Notes under the pieces: model-generated
What the model saw: the letters and a program-made list of their open reading frames with translations, nothing else
Told to the model about the DNA's origin: nothing
Databases searched by the model: none
Part shown: positions 7,169 to 17,444 of the stretch, piece after piece
How positions within the stretch are numbered: position 1 is the first letter of the stretch
How the letters are laid out: each line of letters begins with the position of its first letter
Made by a program: the position numbers and the translations under genes
Source: UBA11524 sp964383815
GTDB lineage: Bacteria > Bacillota > Clostridia > Christensenellales > Aristaeellaceae
Length of the DNA: 64,000 bases
Direction: 5' to 3'
NCBI GenBank assembly: GCA_964383815.1
Contig: CAYLIC010000002.1
Span: 1 to 64,000, forward strand

Positions 7169-10100
7169 TCAATAGTAGAGCTTCGAGAACCAGCGGAGGC
7201 TTTCCAACTGATCTATGTTGGTCATCCAGCCGGAAGCATACGGGAAGAACATGTCAAAGAACAGCGCCGCAAAAAGCACATACAGGATCGGCAGTCCATA
7301 CTTGGCGATAAATCTGTTCTCCCGTCGCTCGCTGACGAAAATCAGGCCGGCTATGGCAGCATCCACAAGCAGCATCGGCCACAGCGGCGCGTACATCCGG
7401 GTATACAGCAGCGCTTCCATCGCCACCAGCAGCACAGCTAACAAGGTGTAACGCAGCCAGCGGCTTGCCTTGCCCAGCCAGCAAATGCACACTGCCGTTG
7501 ATAGAATGATAAAGGGCACGCTGGCAAAGTAGTGGTAGATGTACATGCTTCTGGGTACCAGAACCCAGGGCAGATACTGGGCAAGGAAGCCAATGCCCAG
7601 CACCAGTACCGTCATACCCCAATCCTCCTGATGCACATCGGCGGAGGAAGCAACCACATGCTTTGCCATCCGGCAGAGGAATACCACCAGCACCACTGCC
7701 ATGGCTAAAGCGCCGATGTAGAAAATCCACGGGTTGCCCATGCACATGATGGTGGATGCATAGCCTGCAGGCTCGTATTTATCCTGGGTATACCACATTG
7801 GCTTGAGGATGAGGGGCCACTGCCACCACGGCGACTGGAAGGGGTGATCCATGCCAAGGCCCGGGCTGCTGTGATAGCTGAACATGTCAATTTGGGCATC
7901 AATCACGCGCCGGATGGTTACAGGGCCGGAAGGTGACAGGCAGGGAATGTAGCACAGGTAGTAAATCACGCCGGGAATGAGAATGAAGAAGCCCACGCAG
8001 AACAGGCAGGTCAGCATAATCCGCTTCGAGGTGAACTGCCGGGCGATCATGCCTCGTCCATTCAGCGTGTTCTCCTCTTCGCCACGGGCCAGGCAGCTAA
8101 TCCGCCAGTGACGGTAAATGGTGATGAAGAACAGCAGTGCCAGGCCAGCGGCAGCATACAGGCCAATCCATTTGCTGGCGATGGACAGGCCCATACACAA
8201 GCCGGAAAGGAACAGCGGAATCAACGTCCGCAGGAAGCTGCGGCTCATCAGGCGCGGGTTTTCCTCCGCCGTGAACACATCCGTCTGCATGTAGCGAACC
8301 ATGAACAGATAGCTGAGCAGGATGAAAAACACCGGGAAAGAATCAATGGTGGCAACGCGGGTCTGGGTGTAATGCATCAGATCCAGGGAAAAAGCAATCA
8401 TGGACAGGCTGGCAATGCTGCGCTTGTGGGTCAGCTGCTTGGCCAGCAGGTACAGGGCCGGCAGCATCAGCACGCCAACCAGCGTACCCGCAAAGCGCCA
8501 GCCAAAGGGCGTCATGCCGAAGATCGCAATACCCACCGCTATCAGCAATTTGCCCAGGGGCGGATGGGTGGTTTCGTAAGGCTGTTGTCCATGCAGATGC
8601 TCATAGGCCGTACGAGCATAATAGATTTCATCAAAATAGGTACCGCTGTACCAGCCGGGCTCGCCGATGCATGTATCTGCTTCATCCACCAGATGCTCCG
8701 CCGGCTGAGGATTGTCCAGCACTTTGGGGTTGGCCCCCGAGTGGCTGACAATGGACAGGGGCAGGGTGTTTCCGTCCAGATCCCGGGCCACAATCTCCCA
8801 CAGGTTCAGCCCGGCATTCTCTGCGTTGAGCAGCAAATACCGGCCGTTCAACGTCAGAGGTGCGTTGGAATAGCTGGGTGGCTCGCCATCGCTCTGCACG
8901 GACTGTGCTGCATACACCCAACGGTAACAAAGCCAACTGTTCATTTCACAGGGATAGGGTTCCGACCAGTTTTCCCCGTCATCGCTGACAGAAATGGAAA
9001 AATCGTCATAGCTACCGCCCGCGTAGTACAGCACTTGGAATCTCTGGCTTTCGCCCAAATCCATCACTACACGCTCCCTGGAGGAGGAGGAAACCCACGC
9101 CGTTTGCGGCGCAACGGTACTGCCCAGGTTGGTAAAGGCAAGCGCGCCGTAGAGCACGGTGACAACGCCCATGACGGCGTAGTCCTTCCATCCAAGGTGC
9201 AGCCTTGCATCCCGCGGGTGATTCAGCAAATGCCAATACCGCTTTGCCCCTTTTCCTGGCTTCGACTGTCTTTTGGTGCGTCCTTCCCTCAGCCCGGTAT
9301 AGCCAATCCAGAAGGCGAAAATCAGCAGCAACAGATTCAGCAGGCACAGCGCATTGTTCAATACCAGTATGTCCGTGTTCAACTGTCCCTGCTCTGCACC
9401 GTACAGGATGGTGTTCTCCAGCACGATCGCCGTATTGATGAACGTGGTAACGGAAAAACCCGTGAACAAAACCAGCACACGCCAGTCATGGGTGAGAATA
9501 TAGCAAACCAGCAATAGAATCAGTGTGGTGAACAGGCAGCTTTCCTGCACCTTCACACCCAGCACATAAGCACCCGCCAGCGCCAGCGCCATGCAGAAGG
9601 GCAGCTGTCCCCTCGCCCTGCCCCGAATCATGCACAGCACGGCAAAGGCGCAAGAGAAAGCCACCATAGCATAGCCAACGGCAACATATGTCGCCTGAAG
9701 CAGGCACAGAAGGCCCAGCACAGCGGCAGCACCCAGCAGCAAAGCACCATGGGCAAGCTGCTCCCTTCGCTTTTTCCAAATACACCAACCGCCAAGCACA
9801 GCGAGCAGCGCCGCCAGAATGCCGGACAGCAGCCCGGGTGCTGCCTCGGCCAGACCAGCCCAGTTTGTGCCTGGCAGACAGGACAGGTTGGCGTAATTCA
9901 ACGTGGCATAAGAATAGTTGGAAAGGACATCCCCGTATAGCTCGCTTTCCTGAAGAACTGAAAAGAGCAGGGTGATAATCAGCGCCGCCAGAGCAGATGC
10001 CAATGCACCCCAGCCGACCTTTTTCAGCTGCTGTTTGCGGTTTTCTCTCCCGCGAATCAGGCAGAGGATGAGCCACGCCAGCCCCAGTGGTGCGCACAAC

Positions 10101-11191
10101 AGCACCTGAGCCTTCACCAGAGCGGCGCAGGTGAACACAGGCAGCGCAGCCTGCCAGCGATGGTTCATGGCCAGAATCACCGTAATCAACAGCATCAAGG
10201 CTAAAACGCTGTCCGCCGGTCCCCCCGCAACGCCGTTAACCAGCACCGCAGGGTTCAGCAAATAAGCCGCCGCCAGCAGTGCGGATGCGCCTTCCTTCAT
10301 CCCGCGCTCTTTTGCAAAACGATACAGCACCAGCGCTCCTGCCAGATCACAAAGGATGGGTAGCAGGCAATCCACCAGCCGCGCAGCGCCCAGGCTCCCT
10401 GCGGCAAGGCCGGTCACATTCGATCCCAGGCAAACGCGCAGCGCGGCAGCAGCCGCAAGCACCGCACAAAGCAGCACTGTGCCCACTTTGTCGCCAATGT
10501 GGCTGCTTGCATAATAGCCGATTAAGCATAGCACCGCAAAGGCAATAGCCAGCGCCACAGACAGCAGCGTGTGCTTTTGCGGCTCTTCAGGCATCTCTTC
10601 CTGAACAGGGGCGCTCCCATAATACCAAAAATCCACATAAGACCCGACAGGAATCTTATCCACCTTTTCAAAAACAATATCATCAAAAAAGGCTTTGCCA
10701 ACACTTTGTGAAGTGTATCCTCCAACGCGGACACCAAAGGTAAGCTCTGTCTGGGACGGGCCCGTTTCGCCGTACCATTCCAGATACGCCCATTTTCCTC
10801 CGGTATCAAACAGACATTCAGAAACTGCGGAAAGTCCTTCCAATGCAAAGTTCGCGCCATTGCCAGCGTCCTCCATATGATCCACCAGCACATAGCCGCT
10901 CAAGCGGTACCAGCTGCCCGGCTCCACAGGAACGGTGCAGATCAGCCGCGTATCGTTGCTGGACGTATTCTCAATCATAACGCTGTACTGACCGGAATGA
11001 ACCTTTTCCTGACTGACGCCCACCGTGGAATTGCCTGTCTGTGTATGATAGATGTTTTTTGCCCAGCCAACAGGCAACCCTGCTTCATCCACCTGCTCAA
11101 AGCCGCCGTTTTGCAAAAGATTTTCCGCCAAAACGGCCGCCGGCAGCAAGCACAGCAGCACAGTCAACAGCAGCGTCAAAAAACGTTTCAT
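7169..11191 (-). CDS. Large membrane glycosyltransferase of the PMT (GT39) type with extracellular binding domains
   Basis: The product has 1340 residues. A signal peptide (1-22) precedes a CBM4/9-like domain (about 23-190, opening NLLQNGGFE, closing FFDDIVFEK). A first polytopic membrane block (about 210-640) follows, then an extracytoplasmic discoidin-like module (about 700-840, with SVSDDGENWSEPY), then a second block with the PMT signature FDEIYYARTAYE and HPPLGK. PMT enzymes move sugars from a lipid carrier to proteins or wall polymers on the outer face; the conserved acidic pair DE is present. A strong AAGGAG precedes the ATG. The neighbouring Thr-rich surface protein, transcribed convergently, is a plausible acceptor, but this is inference. 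Confidence 0.8.
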   Translation of the reverse strand: MKRFLTLLLTVLLCLLPAAVLAENLLQNGGFEQVDEAGLPVGWAKNIYHTQTGNSTVGVSQEKVHSGQYSVMIENTSSNDTRLICTVPVEPGSWYRLSGYVLVDHMEDAGNGANFALEGLSAVSECLFDTGGKWAYLEWYGETGPSQTELTFGVRVGGYTSQSVGKAFFDDIVFEKVDKIPVGSYVDFWYYGSAPVQEEMPEEPQKHTLLSVALAIAFAVLCLIGYYASSHIGDKVGTVLLCAVLAAAAALRVCLGSNVTGLAAGSLGAARLVDCLLPILCDLAGALVLYRFAKERGMKEGASALLAAAYLLNPAVLVNGVAGGPADSVLALMLLITVILAMNHRWQAALPVFTCAALVKAQVLLCAPLGLAWLILCLIRGRENRKQQLKKVGWGALASALAALIITLLFSVLQESELYGDVLSNYSYATLNYANLSCLPGTNWAGLAEAAPGLLSGILAALLAVLGGWCIWKKRREQLAHGALLLGAAAVLGLLCLLQATYVAVGYAMVAFSCAFAVLCMIRGRARGQLPFCMALALAGAYVLGVKVQESCLFTTLILLLVCYILTHDWRVLVLFTGFSVTTFINTAIVLENTILYGAEQGQLNTDILVLNNALCLLNLLLLIFAFWIGYTGLREGRTKRQSKPGKGAKRYWHLLNHPRDARLHLGWKDYAVMGVVTVLYGALAFTNLGSTVAPQTAWVSSSSRERVVMDLGESQRFQVLYYAGGSYDDFSISVSDDGENWSEPYPCEMNSWLCYRWVYAAQSVQSDGEPPSYSNAPLTLNGRYLLLNAENAGLNLWEIVARDLDGNTLPLSIVSHSGANPKVLDNPQPAEHLVDEADTCIGEPGWYSGTYFDEIYYARTAYEHLHGQQPYETTHPPLGKLLIAVGIAIFGMTPFGWRFAGTLVGVLMLPALYLLAKQLTHKRSIASLSMIAFSLDLMHYTQTRVATIDSFPVFFILLSYLFMVRYMQTDVFTAEENPRLMSRSFLRTLIPLFLSGLCMGLSIASKWIGLYAAAGLALLFFITIYRHWRISCLARGEEENTLNGRGMIARQFTSKRIMLTCLFCVGFFILIPGVIYYLCYIPCLSPSGPVTIRRVIDAQIDMFSYHSSPGLGMDHPFQSPWWQWPLILKPMWYTQDKYEPAGYASTIMCMGNPWIFYIGALAMAVVLVVFLCRMAKHVVASSADVHQEDWGMTVLVLGIGFLAQYLPWVLVPRSMYIYHYFASVPFIILSTAVCICWLGKASRWLRYTLLAVLLVAMEALLYTRMYAPLWPMLLVDAAIAGLIFVSERRENRFIAKYGLPILYVLFAALFFDMFFPYASGWMTNIDQLESLRWFSKLYY

Positions 11192-11577
11192 TGTTTCGCT
11201 CCTTCTTTGATGAATGACCGATAAAGGTTTGCATCAAATATGTGGAAAAGTGCAAGAAGAAAGCACTCCACCTTATTAAACCATCATTTCCCTCAAAACG
11301 CAAGGGGCGAACCATAACCAGGCAGCAAAAAACCTTCGCACCTTTTGCAACACGCAATAAAGCCCTCCACAGCAGAAGGCCCCAATGCGCCAACACAAAG
11401 AAAAAACCCAGTCATATCCGTCTGACCAATTGGCAAATAAGCATCAAGTGTGCCGCCTGCCGAGAATCCTCCATATCAGCAGCCGAAAAACCTCTATATC
11501 GGAAACTGGCAGAATGTGATATGATATAATAGTAGAGTTGTATCAACGTCAGGCTTTGCGCAAATAGGGGTGAGAGG
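11192..11577. other. Divergent intergenic region with a candidate -10 box
   Basis: No gene is seen in these 386 bases, which lie between two divergently transcribed genes. TATAAT at 11525-11530 lies about 50 bases ahead of the response-regulator ATG, but no good -35 stands 17 bases upstream, which would suit an activated promoter. Confidence 0.45.
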
Positions 11578-13014
11578 ATGTACCGAACAATCATTGTGGA
11601 CGATGAGCAGTGGGCGTTGGTTGGCCTGCGCAAATTTCTGGAACGCGGAAGCGACCGGCTGCAGATCATCCACGAAACCACCAATCCGCTGGATGCGCTG
11701 GAAGCCATCCGCCAGTTGCAGCCCGACCTGGTTTTTACAGACATCCGCATGCCGGAGCTGAATGGCTTTGAGTTGCTGGAGCAAGCCCGGCACAGCGGTG
11801 CAAAGGCGGATTTCGTTATCATCAGCGGTTTTTCTGAGTTTGCATATGCGCAGCAGGCTTTGCGTGCCGGTGCGCTGGATTATCTGCTCAAGCCGCTGGA
11901 CGTAGCCAATGCCGCTGACATTCTGGGTAAGCTGGTTGCCCAATTGGATGCCCGCCATCAGACGGATGACCTAACCCTGTTCGGGTGGCTCAATGCGGAG
12001 CAGAGCGATTTCCATGCATTGCTGCAGCCCCGCATGGCCAGGCCCCTTATGCCCTTTTGGCAGGCTACTACCATCCTGCTGGACAAGGAGCACTCCGCCA
12101 TTGGCGCCCTGCTCTTGCCGGAGGATTGTCAGCTGCTCCAGCTGCAGCTTGGGCCTCACAAAACAATTTGCTTGTTCAACAGCCAGCAGCCGCATCAGGA
12201 CGAGATTTTATCTGCCCTGGGGCAGCTGCCGGGAGTGTACAGCTGCGGCCTGAGCCCGGTGGCACAGAAGGCTGAGCCCATTGCCCACCTGATGCGCTTG
12301 TGCGAGGTTGCGGTCTTTGATTCCTTTCTCCATCCCGAAGAAAAAGTATTTACCTTTCATGCGCCCCAGCCGTCCAAGGTGCTGGACCTTTGGAAGCAAA
12401 TCAGCGGCGAAATGCGTTCCAGCCAAGCCGAATCGCTGAAGCGCTCCCTGCAGCGATTGCCCGAGGTTTTTCAGAAGCAAAACCTGACCGCCAACGATGC
12501 GCTGAACCTGTGGAACCTCATTGCAGAAAACCTGCATGAATACCGCTCTGCAACCGATGCCCTTTCGGATATCGTGCCATTGCGCCTTCATACCCTTGTT
12601 GACAAATTTGGTACCTTTTCTGCCATGTGCCAGTACCTGATTGCCCAGCTAGCGGAGCAGCAGCCTGTGCGGGATGGCTCGGCAAACCAGCATTTCCGCA
12701 AGCTTTTGCGCTATGTGGATGCACATTATATGGACAGCCTGAACCTTCAGGAGTTGTGCGATCAGTACTTCATCAACGTCAGCTATTGTTGTGAGCTTTT
12801 CCGCCGGGAAACAGAATCCACCTTCACGCAATACATCACGCGGCTGCGCTTATCCCACGCCAAGGAACTGCTGACCACAACCTCCATACCCTTGAAGGAA
12901 ATTTGCGACCAGGTTGGCTACAATGATTACTTTTATTTCGACAAGGTTTTCAAAAAGAACGCCGGCTGCACGCCCAGCGAATTTCGCCGCCGCAGAGAGG
13001 ATAGGCATTCATGA
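11578..13014 (+). CDS. Response regulator with AraC-type DNA-binding domain (YesN type)
   Basis: The product has 478 residues. The receiver domain (about 1-125) shows the acidic pair VDDE, the phosphoacceptor in LVFTDIRMPELNG and the Lys of YLLKPLD. A 250-residue linker of low conservation follows. The last 100 residues are two AraC helix-turn-helix units (LNLQELCDQYFINVSYCCELFRR; PLKEICDQVGYNDYFYFDKVFKK). YesN-type regulators respond to an extracellular carbohydrate cue through a YesM-type kinase and switch on nearby transport genes. The stop overlaps the kinase start (ATGA, 13011-13014). The minus-strand sugar operon at 14.9-26.7 kb is the likely target. Confidence 0.9.
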   Translation: MYRTIIVDDEQWALVGLRKFLERGSDRLQIIHETTNPLDALEAIRQLQPDLVFTDIRMPELNGFELLEQARHSGAKADFVIISGFSEFAYAQQALRAGALDYLLKPLDVANAADILGKLVAQLDARHQTDDLTLFGWLNAEQSDFHALLQPRMARPLMPFWQATTILLDKEHSAIGALLLPEDCQLLQLQLGPHKTICLFNSQQPHQDEILSALGQLPGVYSCGLSPVAQKAEPIAHLMRLCEVAVFDSFLHPEEKVFTFHAPQPSKVLDLWKQISGEMRSSQAESLKRSLQRLPEVFQKQNLTANDALNLWNLIAENLHEYRSATDALSDIVPLRLHTLVDKFGTFSAMCQYLIAQLAEQQPVRDGSANQHFRKLLRYVDAHYMDSLNLQELCDQYFINVSYCCELFRRETESTFTQYITRLRLSHAKELLTTTSIPLKEICDQVGYNDYFYFDKVFKKNAGCTPSEFRRRREDRHS

Positions 13015-14840
13015 CCGAACCTGCAAAGAAAAGGGGCTCGCTCTTGCGTCATTTGCCGCTGAAAAACCAGTTCCGCATCCTCACTGCCTGCATTCTCGCG
13101 CTGATGCTTCTGGTTCAGGGGATTTACTACACCGGCTATGCCAATCTGACTACACAGCGTGAAATGACCACCGCAACCCGGCAAATGGCCCAGGCAGCTC
13201 AATCCATTGACGAGGCTGCCAAGCACCTGAAGGCCTCCTCCTCCATCCTGTCTTACTCCGAATATGTTCAGGAGCTGATGGTATCCACTGACCCTGTACG
13301 CAGCTATGAGCTGTACCCCTATGTTATGGAGATGATTACCTCCATCACCACGTCTAATCCCAACATATACAGTGTATTTCTGCTCAACAACACCACCCGA
13401 AAGGTTTCCGATCCCGTCCGTAACGATGAAGGCGTAACAGACACCCTGGTGGAAGCGTATAATATCCGAAGCGAGCATTTTATGCAGCCCCAGTTTATCG
13501 ACCATGTGGCGGGCTACCGTGAGCATTTCTACACCTATGTGTTTCCCATCTTCCATTCATACCTGACGGGGGACGGCAGCAAAATCGGCACAGGGGTGCT
13601 GGTTCTCAACATTCACAACCTGACGCAGCTGGTTCAGGTAGATGGCGCCACAGAGAACTCCGTTTTTCTGCTGCTGGATCAGGACAATCGGATCATCGTC
13701 AGCAGCAAAGGTCCCTCGGATGGTACCATTTTCACCAATGTATTCTGGCAAGAGAATGATGCCTGTACCGTTAACGATGCGCTGATGTACAGCGGGCAAA
13801 AATCCATCGCCCAGTCCCAGATTATCGAAAGCACTGGCTGGCGGATTGTCTCCATCATCCCAGCCGCAGAGCTGACGGCGGACATCCGCACTGTATCAAT
13901 GACGGGCCTGGCCGTTTCCTTCGTGCTGGCTCTGGTTATGCTTTTCATGAATTACCTGACTTCCAAGAATGTTTCCGAGCCGGTGGAGGCTATCGCCAAC
14001 TTTCTGGAGCAGCGCACCGAGGACGGCAATCTTCACCAGCGGCTGTCCATCCCCTATCGTAACGAGAGCGGCCTGATTGCTGAAAATATAAACCTTCTGT
14101 TGGAAAAGGTGGAGGAGATTACCCAGGAAAACCTGAACCAGCAAACCGCCCTATATGATGCCAAGCTGGAGGAAAAGCAGGCGCACATCCTGGCCATGCG
14201 CAGCCAGATCAATCCCCATTTTCTGTACAACACGCTCAACTGCCTGTCCTCCATTGGCCTGGCCTATGATGTGCCGGAGGTTGTGACCATATCCAACGCC
14301 ATGTCGGACATTTTCCGATATAGCATCAAGGGTGGACACATCGTTACTGTACAACAGGAGCTGGACTGCATCCACAAATATCTTCAAATCATGGATGCCC
14401 GCTATCCCGGCCGTTTCTCCACCATCTTCGCCGTTGATGAGGACATTCTGGCCTGCCGGATGCTGAAGATGGTTCTTCAGCCCATTGTGGAAAACGCCAT
14501 GTACCACGGGCTGGAGCAAATTATCGGTCACGGACTGCTCCGCATTGAAGGCAGGCGCGTGGGGGAAAACGAGATACAGTTCATTGTGGAGGACAATGGC
14601 AAGGGCATGTCTGTCGAGGCGCTGACGGAGCTGAAGGCCAGCATTGCCGAATATGGCAACAGCGAAACCAGCAGCACCACCGGCCTTGGCCTGCGCAACA
14701 TTTACCGGCGCATTCGCCTGCAGTTGGGCACCCAGTATGGATTTGACATCGAAAGCTCCGAGCATCAGGGCACCCGAGTGATTCTGCGCCTGCCGCTGCT
14801 GCCGGAAGAACCGGACGCTCCGCTGCCGGAGCACCCCTGA
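13011..14840 (+). CDS. Sensor histidine kinase of the YesM/LytS type
   Basis: The product has 609 residues. A transmembrane helix lies at about 22-42, then an extracytoplasmic sensor of some 240 residues, a second helix (about 290-312), a HAMP segment, the HisKA_7TM-like box RSQINPHFLYNTLN with the phosphoacceptor His, and a HATPase_c domain with VENAMYHG, EDNGKGM and GLGLRN. It should phosphorylate the regulator encoded just upstream, with which it overlaps by four bases. The ligand is probably a sugar or a sugar-loaded binding protein. Confidence 0.92.
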   Translation: MTEPAKKRGSLLRHLPLKNQFRILTACILALMLLVQGIYYTGYANLTTQREMTTATRQMAQAAQSIDEAAKHLKASSSILSYSEYVQELMVSTDPVRSYELYPYVMEMITSITTSNPNIYSVFLLNNTTRKVSDPVRNDEGVTDTLVEAYNIRSEHFMQPQFIDHVAGYREHFYTYVFPIFHSYLTGDGSKIGTGVLVLNIHNLTQLVQVDGATENSVFLLLDQDNRIIVSSKGPSDGTIFTNVFWQENDACTVNDALMYSGQKSIAQSQIIESTGWRIVSIIPAAELTADIRTVSMTGLAVSFVLALVMLFMNYLTSKNVSEPVEAIANFLEQRTEDGNLHQRLSIPYRNESGLIAENINLLLEKVEEITQENLNQQTALYDAKLEEKQAHILAMRSQINPHFLYNTLNCLSSIGLAYDVPEVVTISNAMSDIFRYSIKGGHIVTVQQELDCIHKYLQIMDARYPGRFSTIFAVDEDILACRMLKMVLQPIVENAMYHGLEQIIGHGLLRIEGRRVGENEIQFIVEDNGKGMSVEALTELKASIAEYGNSETSSTTGLGLRNIYRRIRLQLGTQYGFDIESSEHQGTRVILRLPLLPEEPDAPLPEHP

Positions 14841-14844
14841 AGCA

Positions 14845-14879
14845 AAAGCTCCCTGCACAGTTAGCGTGCAGGGAGCTTT
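14845..14879. terminator. Bidirectional terminator
   Basis: A 14-bp stem AAAGCTCCCTGCAC (14845-14858) pairs with 14866-14879 around a 7-base loop, between the convergent kinase and aldo/keto reductase genes. Confidence 0.8.
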
Positions 14880-14882
14880 GAG

Positions 14883-15974
14883 TTAGTTTTCATATGCTGA
14901 AGCAATTTCCTTCAGCAGGTTTCGGATGCCAATAAACTGCGGACAAGCCTTTTCGCACAGCCCACAGCCGATGCAATCCGAGGGCTTGCCCCGGCCCTTG
15001 ATGGCCATTTGGAAATCCCATGCCACATGGGCGTTTTTGAACTCCCGCTTGGTATTCTCAATGGAGAACAAGCGCGGAATATTGATGTTCTTCGGGCAGC
15101 GCTCGGTGCAGTACTGGCAGCGAGTACAAGGGATTTGATTCTGATTGCGCAGAACCTCCACCACCCGGGCAATGGCAGCCATTTCCGCATCGTTAAGGGG
15201 CTTCACGGCCTTCATGGTGGCAAGGTTGTCCTCCATCTGCTCCTCGCTGCTCATGCCGGAGAGAACCATCCTGATGCCCTCAAAGGATGCTGCAAACCGC
15301 AGGGCATAGCTGGCAATGCTGCCGCCGTTCAACCTCCTTAGCACGTCCTTCGCGGCTTCCGGCAGATCCACCAGGTTGCCGCCGCGGACAGGCTCCATCA
15401 CCAGAATGGGCTTGCCATGCTTGCGGCAAACCTCATAGCATGCACGGGACTGAACCGTTGGATCCTCATAGTCCCGGTAGTTGAACTGAATCTGCACAAT
15501 CTCAATGGCGGGCTGCTGGGTCAGGATCATGTCCAGGGCCTCCGCACCGTCGTGAAAGGAGATGCCCATGTGGCGTATCTTGCCTTCCGCCTTCAGGCGA
15601 AGCACTTCATCAAAAGCGCCAAGCTCCGTATACTTGCGGAACTTGCCCGCATTCATGGCGTGCATCAGGTAGTAGTCAAAATAGTCCACGCCGCACTGGG
15701 CCAGCTGTTCCTCCACCAGGGGAGCAATGTCTTCCCGGCAGCTGAAGAAGTTGCCGGAGAGCTTATCCGTCAAAATGTAGCTTTCCCGGGGATAGCGGCT
15801 GGTCAGGCCTTCCCGCAGGGCAGTTTCGCTTTTCCCGTTGATATAGCCATGGGCCGTATCGAAATAATTGAAGCCTGCCGCCATGTAGCGGTCAACCATC
15901 TTGCAGAATTGCGGAATATCTACCTGGTCGCCAATCATCGGCAGACGCATACATCCAAAGCCAAGCATATTCAT
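14883..15974 (-). CDS. Aldo/keto reductase with a C-terminal ferredoxin-type domain
   Basis: The product has 363 residues. The barrel starts MLGFGCMRLP, with the catalytic Asp/Tyr region FNYFDTAHGY and a Lys in YILTDKLSG. The last 100 residues hold two cysteine groups: CTRCQYCTERCPKNI and CIGCGLCEKACP, for 4Fe-4S clusters. Such fused reductases are common in Clostridia and their substrates are mostly unknown. It is the last gene of the long sugar operon, six bases after the GH4 gene, so it may reduce or oxidise a sugar or ketoacid intermediate. Confidence 0.88.
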   Translation of the reverse strand: MNMLGFGCMRLPMIGDQVDIPQFCKMVDRYMAAGFNYFDTAHGYINGKSETALREGLTSRYPRESYILTDKLSGNFFSCREDIAPLVEEQLAQCGVDYFDYYLMHAMNAGKFRKYTELGAFDEVLRLKAEGKIRHMGISFHDGAEALDMILTQQPAIEIVQIQFNYRDYEDPTVQSRACYEVCRKHGKPILVMEPVRGGNLVDLPEAAKDVLRRLNGGSIASYALRFAASFEGIRMVLSGMSSEEQMEDNLATMKAVKPLNDAEMAAIARVVEVLRNQNQIPCTRCQYCTERCPKNINIPRLFSIENTKREFKNAHVAWDFQMAIKGRGKPSDCIGCGLCEKACPQFIGIRNLLKEIASAYEN

Positions 15975-15980
15975 TCCTCC

Positions 15981-17291
<1,311 letters not shown>

Positions 17292-17444
17292 GCTTGTATC
17301 CTCACTTTCGTATGTTGTTGAACCAACCGTCTCTGCCAGTGCCTTATCACAGGCAGAAGAAAGAAAACATGTATCATTTTTGCCTTTTCCCTTGTTGGGT
17401 TTGGGAAAGGGCGCAGCCATCCTCGACATGCAAGAGGCTTGTGC

